Below, piece by piece: positions 25,402 to 34,755 of a stretch of DNA of 64,000 nt. Position 1 is the first letter of the stretch. Each line of letters starts with the position of its first letter. Under the pieces are notes generated by a model. The model did not search any database and was not told the origin of the DNA. It saw nothing but the letters and a program-made list of their open reading frames with translations. The DNA comes from Leucobacter sp042726155. GTDB taxonomy: Bacteria; Actinomycetota; Actinomycetes; Actinomycetales; Microbacteriaceae. The stretch covers positions 248,001-312,000 of the forward strand of contig NZ_JBHXHV010000003.1 of NCBI RefSeq assembly GCF_042726155.1. The letters run 5' to 3'. Both the position numbers and the translations under genes were made by a program.

Positions 25402-26964
25402 CTACGCGGCAGGTTCGAGCATGCCGAACCATGCCAGCTCTCGCACGCCGGCGACGAGGGCGTCACTCGCCGCCGCCGCATCAACCTCGAGCAGCGTTGC
25501 GAGCGCATCAGCAATCTGAGCAAGTGTCAGTTCGCCATCGCAGGCGCCCAGTGCGGCGGCGAGCAGTGGATCTGCAGCGACTCGGCGCGCGATCGGCCGA
25601 ACGGTTTCGAGAGAGATGCGGCGCGGCGCCTCTTCGCCCGGCTGGTGCTCGCGAATCTCGATGACAGTGGTGTCGAGCAGCCAGCGTGTTTCGAGCACGG
25701 CCTCGAGCGTCATGCGCGCGGTGGCGGAGCCGACCTCGAACGCGCGCTGCAGGGCGTCACCGAGACCGGACTCGATAGAAAACGCGCCGGTGGCCGCATC
25801 GAGGTGCACGACCGGAGCCGCGCCCGCAACGATGTTCGTGGTCGCCACGGTGCGCTGCACTCGCACCGAACCGAGCCCCACGGCGGTGATGCGCCGGCGA
25901 GCGAAGTCATCGATCCAGAGCCCCAACAGGCTTTCGAAAGCGGACTCCCCCGGACGCGCTCCGCCGTCGCGGACCCAGGTTTCCGCGTACTGCACCGGCT
26001 CGACCCGGTCGCGTTCGATGACCCACGCAGAGAGCGGTCCGCAGGCGCCACTCGCCACAGTGAGCCACTCTTCGACGCGACTCAGCCCGTTTTCACCCCA
26101 CGGCGACTCCCAGTTTGCGAGGCACAGCAGTGTGCCACCGTCGCGCAACAACGCCGGACCCGCTTCGATCACCGATTGCGCAAGCGCGTCACCGGTCTTG
26201 CCACCGTCGCGATAGGCGTACACGGGCGTGTCCCCCGAGCGGGGCGTGATGACGAACGGCGGGTTCGACAGGATCAGGTCGAAGCGATCGGCCGCGACCG
26301 GCGCAAACAGGTCTCCGTGCCGAAACTCGATGCGATCCTGAACCGAGTTCAGTCGCGCATTGAGGCGAGCCAGGTCGAGCGCCCGCTCAGAGATATCGGT
26401 GGCGATCACGTGTTCCGCGCACTGCGTCAGGTGCATCGCGACGATGCCACAACCGGTACCGAGGTCGAGGGCCAAGTCGACCGGCGCAGTCGGCGCCTGA
26501 ACCAGCAGTGAGCGAGTCGCTCCCCCGACGCCCATCACGTGGTCTGCGCGCGCCGGGCCACGGCGCAGCTGGTCGTCAAGATCGGAGAGCACGAGCCACT
26601 CTTCACCGTCGTCAATGCGAACCGGGTTCAGCGAAAGCGCGGCTCGAAGCTCTGACTCATCCGGAGAAACGAGCGTGTTCCCGATAGCCGCGACCAGTCC
26701 AAGTTGCTCGGCCCCCGCAGCCCGCAGCTCGGGCAGTGCAGCGTCGAGTTCGCGCGCTGTGACTGCTGTGCCCAGCAGAAAGCAGCGGACGAGGATCGCG
26801 AGCGGCTCGCCCGCACGACCGTTGAGGGCGCGAAGCGCTGGCGCCCATACCCCTCGCTGCCTGGCGCCGTCAGCGACTGAGCCGAGCAGCCCCGCAATCG
26901 CGTCGGCGGAGTATTCGGCGGACCTAAGATCGACGCGAAGGCGGTCGACGAGTTCTTCGTGCAC
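25402..26964 (-). CDS. Large class I SAM-dependent methyltransferase
   Basis: A 520-residue protein with a Rossmann methyltransferase core in the middle: DLGTGCGIVAMHL (motif I, about 155-167), ATDISERALDLARLN, FRHGDLF and the NPPF motif (about 231-234), which points to methylation of a planar nitrogen in RNA, DNA or a glutamine (PrmC/RsmC-like). A 130-residue N-terminal and a 200-residue C-terminal domain surround it and were not recognised; actinobacterial proteins of this layout are usually called DUF7059-type methyltransferases. The GTG start is leaderless (TACGCT, 6 nt). Target unknown. Confidence 0.75.
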   Translation of the reverse strand: MHEELVDRLRVDLRSAEYSADAIAGLLGSVADGARQRGVWAPALRALNGRAGEPLAILVRCFLLGTAVTARELDAALPELRAAGAEQLGLVAAIGNTLVSPDESELRAALSLNPVRIDDGEEWLVLSDLDDQLRRGPARADHVMGVGGATRSLLVQAPTAPVDLALDLGTGCGIVAMHLTQCAEHVIATDISERALDLARLNARLNSVQDRIEFRHGDLFAPVAADRFDLILSNPPFVITPRSGDTPVYAYRDGGKTGDALAQSVIEAGPALLRDGGTLLCLANWESPWGENGLSRVEEWLTVASGACGPLSAWVIERDRVEPVQYAETWVRDGGARPGESAFESLLGLWIDDFARRRITAVGLGSVRVQRTVATTNIVAGAAPVVHLDAATGAFSIESGLGDALQRAFEVGSATARMTLEAVLETRWLLDTTVIEIREHQPGEEAPRRISLETVRPIARRVAADPLLAAALGACDGELTLAQIADALATLLEVDAAAASDALVAGVRELAWFGMLEPAA

Positions 26965-26984
26965 CCGCCCAGCGTAGTGGCTGG

Positions 26985-28436
26985 TCAGGCAAACGCGCGG
27001 TCGTATGCAGTCACGGGGCTCGGCAGCACCGTATCGCCGGTGAGGTAGCGGTCAACCGAGGCGGCAACGGCCCGACCCTCCGCGATTGCCCACACGATCA
27101 GCGACTGCCCGCGACCGGCGTCGCCCGCGACAAACACACCCGGCAGCTCTGTCGCGTAGTCGCGGCCGCGCTCAAACGCCCCCTGCGGTGAGCGCCCGAG
27201 CCTGTGGGCTGCGTCCTCGATATCTTCGGGGCCTGTGAAGCCCATTGCGATGAGTACGAGATCGGCCCGCAGCAGTTGCTCGGTGCCCGCGATCGGGGCG
27301 CGGCCCGTCTCGGTGAACCCGGTCTCGGCGACGCGCAGTCCCGCCACCTCGCCCTGCTCGTTCGCGACGAACTCGACGGTCGATGCGAGGTAGCGCCGCT
27401 CACCACCCTCCTCGTGCGAACTCGACACCTCGAACAGGGTCGGGTGCACCGGCCACGGCTGACCGGCGGTGCGCACCTCGGACGGCTGCTTGCCGATTGC
27501 GAGGTTCGTAACGGAGGCTGCGCCCTGTCGGTGAGCAGTGCCAATGCAGTCGGCACCCGTGTCGCCACCGCCGATGACGATGACGTGCTTGCCAGCCGCG
27601 TCGAACGGCGTCGACGCGGCCGCCCCCGACTGCACTCTGTTCGACGCCGAGAGGTAGGTCATGGCCGGCAAGATGCCGCCGTACTCGCGGCCGGGCAGCG
27701 GCAGCTCCCGCGGCACCGTCGCACCGGTCGCCACAACGACAGCATCGAAGCGACGACGCAGTTCGGTCCACGACATGTCTCGGCCGATTTCGATACCGCA
27801 GCGGAACCGTGTTCCCTCAGCCTTCAACTGCTCAATTCGTCGAGCGACCAGCGTCTTCTCGAGCTTGAAGTCGGGGATCCCGAAGCGCAGCAGCCCGCCT
27901 GGCTCCTCGTCTCGCTCGTAGACCGCGACCGTGTGGCCCGCGCGCGTGAGCTGCTGCGCGGCCGCGAGCCCCGCCGGGCCCGATCCAACGACGGCGACGG
28001 TCTTTCCGGTGAGCCGCGACGGCGGCTGCGGAACAACCCAGCCGTTCGCAAACGCCTGATCGATGATGCTGTTCTCGATCTGCTTGATGGTGACCGCGGG
28101 CTGATTGATGCCGAGCACGCACGCCGACTCGCACGGAGCCGGGCACGCGCGACCGGTGAACTCCGGGAAGTTATTCGTCGCGTGCAGGCGCTCGATCGCG
28201 TCACGCTCGCGGCCGCGGTGCATCAGGTCGTTCCACTCGGGAATCAGGTTGCCGAGCGGGCACCCCTGATGGCAGAACGCGACACCGCAGTCCATGCAGC
28301 GAGACGCCTGTCGGGCGACGAGCTTCGGGTCGGCCGGGTCCACGACCTCGCTCCAGTCTTTCAACCTCAGCGCAACGGGTCGCTTCTGGGCGAGCTCGCG
28401 CTCGCGCACCTTCAGAAAGCCGCGGGGATCAGCCAT
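26985..28436 (-). CDS. gltD: Glutamate synthase small subunit GltD
   Basis: The NADPH-oxidising beta subunit that feeds electrons to GltB. The N-terminal cysteines for the two low-potential [4Fe-4S] clusters are in CMDCGVAFCHQGCPLGN and CPAPCESACVLG, followed by the FAD loop VGSGPAGLAAAQ and the NADPH loop IGGGDTGADCIG. At 483 residues it is full length. ATG 28436 follows GGAGGCGAC and overlaps the gltB stop by 8 nt, so the two are translationally coupled. Confidence 0.95.
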   Translation of the reverse strand: MADPRGFLKVRERELAQKRPVALRLKDWSEVVDPADPKLVARQASRCMDCGVAFCHQGCPLGNLIPEWNDLMHRGRERDAIERLHATNNFPEFTGRACPAPCESACVLGINQPAVTIKQIENSIIDQAFANGWVVPQPPSRLTGKTVAVVGSGPAGLAAAQQLTRAGHTVAVYERDEEPGGLLRFGIPDFKLEKTLVARRIEQLKAEGTRFRCGIEIGRDMSWTELRRRFDAVVVATGATVPRELPLPGREYGGILPAMTYLSASNRVQSGAAASTPFDAAGKHVIVIGGGDTGADCIGTAHRQGAASVTNLAIGKQPSEVRTAGQPWPVHPTLFEVSSSHEEGGERRYLASTVEFVANEQGEVAGLRVAETGFTETGRAPIAGTEQLLRADLVLIAMGFTGPEDIEDAAHRLGRSPQGAFERGRDYATELPGVFVAGDAGRGQSLIVWAIAEGRAVAASVDRYLTGDTVLPSPVTAYDRAFA

Positions 28437-31400
28437 GAGTCGCCTCCAAGATTTCAGACCAGACACGGTCGCCGTCGGGATCAATTCCTTGCTCGCCAGC
28501 GCGCACTCGAATCTCGAGTACGCGGGAGTAGCCGCGCGGAATCAGGCGCGTAAAGCGAGCGAAGGTGCGATCGGGGTCCTGCTCAATGCGATCGAGTAGT
28601 TCTGCCGCCACGCTCGAACCCGTCTGTTCCGCGTGCCGTTTCACCAGTTCGACTATCTTGGCGCGCAGCGCTGATTCTTCGCCACCGGGCAAACCGGGAC
28701 CGAGATCGTCGGCGCCACCGAATCGCTGCAGCATGAGTGACCCAGACGCGAGCTCCGCCGAGTTCACATCAGCAGGGTCGAGATCGAGCACGATCGCTTC
28801 GCCGCCCGACATGCCCGCTCCGATGTTGCGACCGGTCGGGCCGAGTATCAACGCAAAGCCGCCGGTGAAGTATTCGAGCGCGTGGTCGCCCGTGCCCTCG
28901 ACAACCGCGGTCGCGCCCGAGCCTCGCACGAGGAACCGCTCGCCAACAACGCCCGCGATCCAGAGCGAACCGCTGGTGGCGCCGTAGCCGATGACGTTTC
29001 CGGCGATGACGTTGCCCGAGGCCGGGTGCCCGGCGTTTGGATGAGGCCGAATGACGACCTCGCCGCCTGAGAGCCCCTTCCCAACGTAATCGTTTGCATC
29101 GCCCACGAGTCGCAGCGTGATGCCCGCTGGCAGGAAGGCTCCGAGCGACTGCCCCGCCGAGCCCGTCAGCGTGACGTCGATCGATTCGGGAGCGAGACCC
29201 GCGGCGCCGAAACGCTTCGTGACCTCGTGACCGAGCATCGTTCCCACGGCGCGATCGATGTTGCGGATAGGCAGATCGATCAGCACAGGATCTTGGCGTT
29301 CGAGAGCGTCTGCCGCCATCGTGATGAGGGCCGCGTCGAAGTGATCACCGAGCTCATGGTCTTGCTCGCGACCGTGGCGACGGGGCTCACCCTCAGCGAA
29401 AACAGGCCCGCGCAGGATCGGTGTGAGGTCGAGCCCCGATGCCTTCCAGTGCGAAATTGCGTCGTCGACGTCGAGGGCCGAAGTGTCACCCACGGCTTCG
29501 GCAATCGACCGGAAGCCGAGCGACGCGAGAATCTCGCGCACCTCTTCTGCGATGAAGCGGAAGAAATTGACGATGTGGTCGGCTTGACCGGTGTAGCGTG
29601 CGCGCAACTCCGGATTCTGCGTAGCGACGCCAACCGGGCAGGTGTCGAGGTGGCAGACTCGCATCATGATGCAGCCGGAGACCACGAGCGGAGCCGTAGC
29701 GAAGCCGAACTCTTCGGCGCCGAGCAGGGCCGCAATGACCACGTCTCGGCCGGTCTTCAACTGACCGTCCGCCTGAAGTACCACGCGCTCTCGCAGGCCA
29801 TTCAGCATAAGGGTCTGCTGCGCCTCGGCGAGGCCGAGCTCCCACGGGGAACCCGCGTGCTTGAGCGAATTCATGGGACTCGCGCCAGTTCCGCCATCGT
29901 GCCCGGATACCAGGATCACATCGGATAGCGCCTTCGCGACACCAGCGGCGACCGGGCCGATGCCGCTCTGCGCAACGAGCTTCGTACTGATGCGGGCCGA
30001 CGGATTCGCGCGCTTCAAATCGAAGATCAGCTGCTTCAAGTCTTCGATCGAATAGATGTCGTGGTGCGGCGGCGGTGAGATGAGCCCGACACCCGGAGTC
30101 GCGTGGCGGGTGCGCGCGATCCACGGGTACATCTTGGTGGGCGGAAGTTGCCCGCCCTCGCCCGGCTTCGCTCCCTGCGCGAGCTTGATCTGGATCTCGT
30201 CGGCGTGCGTCAGGTACATAGACGTCACCCCGAATCGGCCGGAGGCTACCTGCTTGATGGCGCTGCGTCGCTCGGGGTCGAGCAAGCGATCCTCAGCTTC
30301 GCCGCCCTCCCCCGTGTTCGATTTTGCCCCGAGCCGGTTCATGGCGATCGCGAGCGTTTGATGCGCCTCTGGTGAAATCGAGCCGTAGCTCATCGCGCCC
30401 GTAGCGAAGCGCTTGACGATGTCGCTCACCGATTCGACCTCGGCGAGCGGCACAGCAGGTCGCTGCGGCGCGAACTTAAAGAGCCCGCGCAGCGTCATCA
30501 GGCGGTGCTGCTGGTCGTTTACCCGGTCGGTGTAGGCCGTGAAAATGTCGCGGCGCCCGGTGCGGGTCGCGTGCTGCAGACGGAAGATCGTTTCGGGATC
30601 GAACAGGTGCGGCTCCTCGCCGCGACGCCAGCGGTACTCGCCGCCGGTCTCGAGCTTGCGGTGTGCGATCGCCGCGGCGTCATCGGGGTAAGCCGAACGG
30701 TGCCGTGCCGCGACTTCGGCGGCGATCACGTCGAGTCCGATTCCGCCGAGGCGCGACGCCGTTCCGGTGAAGTAGCGATCGACGAGCTTCTGGGCGAGTC
30801 CGATCGCCTCGAACGTTTGCGCACCGCAGTACGACGCGACCGTCGAGATGCCCATTTTGCTCATCACCTTGAGCATGCCCTTGCCGAGCGCTTTGATGAG
30901 CCCGGCAATCGCCTCATCTTCGGTGAGATCTGGGATTGAGCCGTCGCGCACGAGCAGCCCGACAGTCTCCATTGCGAGGTAGGGATTCACGGCCGCTGCG
31001 CCGTAACCGATGAGTGCAGCGACGTGGTGCACCTCGCGTACGTCCCCGGCCTCCACGACGAGCGCGACGTGCATGCGCTGGCCCTCGCGAATCAGGTGGT
31101 GATGCACCGCCGACACCGCGAGCAGCGACGGCACGGGCGCGAGATCCTTATTCGAGTCTCGATCCGAGAGGATCAGAAACTCAGCTCCAGCCTCTATGGC
31201 CGCCGTGGCCTCCAGACACATCGCTTCGAGGCGGTCGGCGAGCCCTCGGGCACCCGAGTCAACCTGGTACAGGCCGCGCAGTGTCACTGCGCGCTCGCGC
31301 TCGGGGTCATCGCCGAAGTGCTGGATGCGGGCGAGCGCATCGTTGTTGATGACCGGGAAATCGAGGATCACCTGGCGGGCGTGCTCCGCCGACTGCTCCA

Positions 31401-33081
31401 GGAGGTTCTCCTGCGGACCCATGCCGGCGCGCAGGCTCGTCACGAGCTCTTCGCGCAGGGCGTCGAGGGGCGGGTTCGTGACCTGCGCGAACTGCTGAAC
31501 GAAATAGTCGAACACGAGCCGGGGACGCTCTGAAAGTGTTGCAATGGGCGTGTCGGTGCCCATTGCTGCGAGCGGCTCGATGGCGTCGCGCGCCATCGGC
31601 ATGAGGAGCACGCGCAGCTCTTCTTCCGTGTAGCCGAACGTGCGCTGACGGCGCTCAATCGAAGCGGGCGGGTGCACGAGGTGCTCGCGCTCGGGCTGCT
31701 CCGAAAGTCGAATGCGACCCTCCTCGAGCCACTCGCCCCACGGTGCCGCAGCTGACAGCTCAGACTTCACTGCCTCGTCGTCACGAATCACGCCGCTCGC
31801 GAGGTCGACCGCCAGCATGCGTCCCGGCTGGAGCCGGCCGCGCTGTACCACGCGCTCGGGAGCGATGTCGAGCACGCCGGTCTCGCTCGCGATGACGAGC
31901 ATTCCGTCTGAGGTCACGAGATACCGACCGGGCCGCAGGCCGTTGCGGTCGAGCAGCGCAACGAGCTCCTGGCCGTCGGTGGCGATCATCGCCGCTGGGC
32001 CGTCCCACGGCTCCATCACGAGCGAGTGATACTCCAGGAAGTCAACGAGCGCAGGGTGCAGGCCGGGCTCAGACTCCCACGCCTCTGGCACCATCATCGC
32101 CAACGCGTGCGGCAGCGAACGGCCAGCCATCACGAGCAGTTCGAGCACCTCATCGAAGCTTGCCGAGTCGCTGCCGCCGTCGGAACAAATTGGCAGCAGC
32201 GGCTCGATGTCGCCGATGAGCTCGGAGGAGAGCTGTGCTTCGCGTGCTCGCATCCAGTTGCGATTGCCCCGTACGGTGTTGATCTCGCCGTTGTGAGCGA
32301 CAAGTCTGAGCGGCTGGGCGAGGTGCCACGACGGAAAAGTGTTGGTCGAGTACCGGGAGTGAACGATTGCGAAGCGACTCATAAACCGCGGGTCAGACAA
32401 CTCCAGGTAGAAACCGGGCAGCTGCAGTGTGGTCACCATCCCCTTGTACACGATGGTTCGAGCGCTCAGCGACGGCAGGTAGCTGCCCGTCTCGTGCTGC
32501 ACGCGCTTTCGTGTGCGGAAGGCGCGACGCTCCAGTTGATCGGTCGAAAGGGTGATGCCCGGGGCAGGTGTCAGCACGAGCTGCTCAATGACGGGGCTTG
32601 CGACTCGTGCGCTCTCGCCGAGCACCTCCGGCCGAACTGCGACGGGGCGCCACGCAAGCACGGTGAGCCCCTCCTCCGCGGCGATCGCCGCGATGCGGTA
32701 CTGCGTCGCGCGACGTTCTGTGGACGCCTGAGGCAAGAACGCGAGACCCGCGGCGTAGCCACCGGGCTCAGGCAATCGCAGCTGAGGATCCAGGCGCCCG
32801 AGCTCCTCGCGGATGAGTGTGTCTGGAAGATCGCTCAGAATGCCGGCGCCGTCACCGGTGCCAGCGTCGGAGCCGACGGCCCCACGGTGCTCGAGATGCT
32901 CAAGCGCCTCGAGCGCTTTCTCGATAATGTCGTGACTCGCCTCACCGGTCAGCGCGACGACGGAGGCAAGCCCACAGGCATCACGCTCGTCAGCCGGGTT
33001 ATACAGACCGGTAGCGGAAGGGAAGGCCGAACCCGGAATGGGCTGCTGCCCCGGGTGCGTTTTCGGCGAGCGCTGCGGCAT
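28429..33081 (-). CDS. gltB: Glutamate synthase large subunit GltB
   Basis: The 1550-residue alpha subunit, making two glutamates from glutamine and 2-oxoglutarate. The N-terminal nucleophile glutamine amidotransferase begins at C36 (CGLASVVAL), so the first 35 residues are a propeptide. The FMN synthase domain is around 850-1200, with the [3Fe-4S] cysteines in CIMMRVCHLDTCPVG; the beta-helix GXGXG domain fills the C-terminus. The frame is open 99 codons further upstream, but ATG 33081 has GAGAGGA 6 nt before it and starts the recognisable protein. Confidence 0.95.
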   Translation of the reverse strand: MPQRSPKTHPGQQPIPGSAFPSATGLYNPADERDACGLASVVALTGEASHDIIEKALEALEHLEHRGAVGSDAGTGDGAGILSDLPDTLIREELGRLDPQLRLPEPGGYAAGLAFLPQASTERRATQYRIAAIAAEEGLTVLAWRPVAVRPEVLGESARVASPVIEQLVLTPAPGITLSTDQLERRAFRTRKRVQHETGSYLPSLSARTIVYKGMVTTLQLPGFYLELSDPRFMSRFAIVHSRYSTNTFPSWHLAQPLRLVAHNGEINTVRGNRNWMRAREAQLSSELIGDIEPLLPICSDGGSDSASFDEVLELLVMAGRSLPHALAMMVPEAWESEPGLHPALVDFLEYHSLVMEPWDGPAAMIATDGQELVALLDRNGLRPGRYLVTSDGMLVIASETGVLDIAPERVVQRGRLQPGRMLAVDLASGVIRDDEAVKSELSAAAPWGEWLEEGRIRLSEQPEREHLVHPPASIERRQRTFGYTEEELRVLLMPMARDAIEPLAAMGTDTPIATLSERPRLVFDYFVQQFAQVTNPPLDALREELVTSLRAGMGPQENLLEQSAEHARQVILDFPVINNDALARIQHFGDDPERERAVTLRGLYQVDSGARGLADRLEAMCLEATAAIEAGAEFLILSDRDSNKDLAPVPSLLAVSAVHHHLIREGQRMHVALVVEAGDVREVHHVAALIGYGAAAVNPYLAMETVGLLVRDGSIPDLTEDEAIAGLIKALGKGMLKVMSKMGISTVASYCGAQTFEAIGLAQKLVDRYFTGTASRLGGIGLDVIAAEVAARHRSAYPDDAAAIAHRKLETGGEYRWRRGEEPHLFDPETIFRLQHATRTGRRDIFTAYTDRVNDQQHRLMTLRGLFKFAPQRPAVPLAEVESVSDIVKRFATGAMSYGSISPEAHQTLAIAMNRLGAKSNTGEGGEAEDRLLDPERRSAIKQVASGRFGVTSMYLTHADEIQIKLAQGAKPGEGGQLPPTKMYPWIARTRHATPGVGLISPPPHHDIYSIEDLKQLIFDLKRANPSARISTKLVAQSGIGPVAAGVAKALSDVILVSGHDGGTGASPMNSLKHAGSPWELGLAEAQQTLMLNGLRERVVLQADGQLKTGRDVVIAALLGAEEFGFATAPLVVSGCIMMRVCHLDTCPVGVATQNPELRARYTGQADHIVNFFRFIAEEVREILASLGFRSIAEAVGDTSALDVDDAISHWKASGLDLTPILRGPVFAEGEPRRHGREQDHELGDHFDAALITMAADALERQDPVLIDLPIRNIDRAVGTMLGHEVTKRFGAAGLAPESIDVTLTGSAGQSLGAFLPAGITLRLVGDANDYVGKGLSGGEVVIRPHPNAGHPASGNVIAGNVIGYGATSGSLWIAGVVGERFLVRGSGATAVVEGTGDHALEYFTGGFALILGPTGRNIGAGMSGGEAIVLDLDPADVNSAELASGSLMLQRFGGADDLGPGLPGGEESALRAKIVELVKRHAEQTGSSVAAELLDRIEQDPDRTFARFTRLIPRGYSRVLEIRVRAGEQGIDPDGDRVWSEILEATHG

Positions 33082-33185
33082 CGACGTCCTCTCGATCGGC
33101 GGGACGTCGTCTGCCCCGTTGCGAAGCCGCTCTGCGCGAACCGGCCTCACAGGGAGTGAGACAGCAGAGCGGTGGCTGAGTTCCG

Positions 33186-33214
33186 AATGTAGCACTTCGT
33201 TTCTTCGGTGAAAC
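33186..33214 (-). promoter_or_regulatory. Predicted gltB promoter with a GTTTC-n6-GAAAC dyad at the -35
   Basis: On the minus strand, GTTTCA at 33214-33209, a 17-nt spacer and TACATT at 33191-33186. The -35 side overlaps GTTTC-n6-GAAAC (33199-33214), whose 5-6-5 spacing equals one half of an actinobacterial GlnR box (gTnAC-n6-GaAAC). A second GAAAC-n6-GAAAC is at 33316-33331. Nitrogen control is an inference. Confidence 0.4.
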
Positions 33215-33364
33215 GCAGCTGACTTCGTAGTTTGTGGCAACCGTGCGGAGACGCGCGCAAGGATGCCGAATTTTTGACGGAACATCTTGACTTCTGCCGC
33301 AGACGTTCGCAACCCGAAACACCCCCGAAACAAACACGGCTTCGGAAGCGGGCCCGCACACGCG

Positions 33365-33425
33365 AACGCGGTGTTCAATAGTCAGAAACGGCGTCGAAGG
33401 CCGTTCACATATTGAACACCGCGTT
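33365..33425. repeat. 16-bp perfect inverted repeat with an inner hairpin
   Basis: AACGCGGTGTTCAATA (33365-33380) is exactly complementary to 33410-33425. The 29-nt spacer contains a second small hairpin, AACGGC/GCCGTT. It follows the SDR gene stop (33459) by about 34 bp on the minus strand, so it may be that gene's terminator; AT-rich ends on both arms fit this. Confidence 0.7.
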
Positions 33426-33458
33426 ATAGCTCACGCGATCGTAAATCGTTCCTTCGTA

Positions 33459-34226
33459 CTAGCCTTCGCCGTTGAAGCTCGAAGTATTTCCGACGAGCCG
33501 CGTGTGGTCGGCCGGTACGGGATCGACGGCCGCGCGCGCGACCTCTGCAGCGAACTCCGCGACGTTGTAGAGCTTGCCGGCCTCTTCGCGACGGGCCTCG
33601 ATAGCACCCGGGTTCAGTCGGTTCAGCAGCGTCGCTGTCACGGTGCCCTCGATCATGTCGCCCGAGACCACAGTGAAGCCGATGCCGCGCGCTTCGAGAT
33701 CGGGAATGAGTTCGCGCAGCGCGTCCTCCCCCGCGCGCTTCGACTGGGCTACCGGCACGTACTCAGGCATCGTCGGAGTGGTTCGGATGAAGTGCGCCTG
33801 GTGACTCGTGACGAACACCACGCGCGACCCTTCGCCAAGCAGCGGCAGCGCCGCTTCGAGCACCGAGAGCTGCGCGTCACGATTCAAGCGAAGTGCGTAG
33901 TCCTCCCCCATGTTGCTCTCCATGCCCCCGGATGCATTGAGCACGAGAATGTCGAGCCCGCCAAACTCCTGCTTCACCGCCGCCATCATCTCTTGCACTG
34001 ATTCGGGGTCAGTCAAATCGGCACCCTGCACCAGGGCGCGCACGCCGAGATCCCGGAACTCTGCCGCGAGCTTTTCGGCACGCGGCGCCTTATTCCGGAA
34101 GTTCACTACGACGTCGGCACCCGCCTGAGCGAAGTAGCGCACCGTGTCGGCGCCCACGCCACGGGATGACCCCGTCACGAGCGCACGCTGGCCGGCGAGG
34201 CTGCCGGGTTCGAGAATCTGGGTCAC
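33459..34226 (-). CDS. SDR-family oxidoreductase
   Basis: A 255-residue short-chain dehydrogenase. The nucleotide loop is TGSSRGVG (residues 18-25), and the N-x-S-G segment LVLNASGG replaces the usual NNAG. The catalytic tyrosine/lysine pair is less standard: the segment MPEYVPVAQSKRAGEDAL has Y and K six residues apart rather than four, so activity is uncertain. Substrate unknown. The GTG start has GAGGAG 5 nt upstream. It is alone, with an inverted repeat after it. Confidence 0.78.
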   Translation of the reverse strand: MTQILEPGSLAGQRALVTGSSRGVGADTVRYFAQAGADVVVNFRNKAPRAEKLAAEFRDLGVRALVQGADLTDPESVQEMMAAVKQEFGGLDILVLNASGGMESNMGEDYALRLNRDAQLSVLEAALPLLGEGSRVVFVTSHQAHFIRTTPTMPEYVPVAQSKRAGEDALRELIPDLEARGIGFTVVSGDMIEGTVTATLLNRLNPGAIEARREEAGKLYNVAEFAAEVARAAVDPVPADHTRLVGNTSSFNGEG

Positions 34227-34395
34227 ATGTACTCCTCAGTAGTGGTGATTACCGTATCTCCAGGGTAGTGGACGGCCAGGCAACGCCCAGCTCAGCGCGG
34301 CCCCGGGGCTATCGCCCGGGATACTCAGACCGGTACTCTCGGGAAGAGGCACGGCGCCTCGGAAACGTGGGCGTCAGACACGAGGGGGTTCCCAC

Positions 34396-34755
34396 ATGGC
34401 CGATCGAACACTCCGCGGAACGCGCATCGGCGCGACCAGCTTGCAGGGCGAGGAGGGCGTAGAGCTCTCCCCTCGTCGATCAGTCGAGTACCTGACCGAT
34501 CGTGGTGTGCGATTCACCATCATGTTCGATGCTGACGCTGAGCCGCCAGCAGAATGGGTGGATCAGAAGACCGGCGAGATCGGATTTCTCGATGATGACG
34601 CCGGGCGCGCGGCACGCGCCGAGTTTGAAGAGAAGGGCGCATCGCAGCGTACGCCCTGGGACATGCTCATCGAACGTCGCAGTCGTGAAGAACTCGAAGA
34701 GCTACTCGAAGAGCGACTGAAACTCTTGCGCTCCCGCCGCGGCTCAGGCCAGTGA
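34396..34755 (+). CDS. rbpA: RNA polymerase-binding protein RbpA
   Basis: A 119-residue actinobacterial transcription factor that binds the sigma factor and the beta subunit and stabilises the open complex. MADRTLRGTRIGATS, PRRSVEYLTDRGV, and the sigma-interacting C-terminal helix TPWDMLIERRSREELEELLE are the family signature. ATG 34396 follows GAGGGGG by about 8 nt. The 3' end overlaps the end of the convergent HTTM gene by 12 nt. Confidence 0.94.
   Translation: MADRTLRGTRIGATSLQGEEGVELSPRRSVEYLTDRGVRFTIMFDADAEPPAEWVDQKTGEIGFLDDDAGRAARAEFEEKGASQRTPWDMLIERRSREELEELLEERLKLLRSRRGSGQ

Larger units (their letters stand above)
33082..33458. other. 377-bp region upstream of gltB: promoter, half-sites and an inverted repeat
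   Basis: No gene is supported. Reading towards gltB it has a 16-bp inverted repeat (33365-33425), a GAAAC-n6-GAAAC pair (33316-33331), and a plausible promoter (33214-33186) about 100 nt before the start codon. The gltB frame stays open through part of this region, but without a start signal. Confidence 0.6.

Noticed and set aside
24541..26511. A 656-codon open frame on the plus strand across hisD and the methyltransferase genes
   Set aside because: It is antisense to two well-supported genes, has no start signal and its product is Arg/His-rich low-complexity, as expected for a shadow frame in high-GC DNA.
27204..28553. A 449-codon plus-strand frame over gltD
   Set aside because: Antisense to gltD, whose cysteine and nucleotide motifs are unmistakable.
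33082..33378. N-terminal extension of gltB to a start at 33378
   Set aside because: The extension has no family similarity, while ATG 33081 has a good ribosome-binding site and leaves the normal propeptide before C36.
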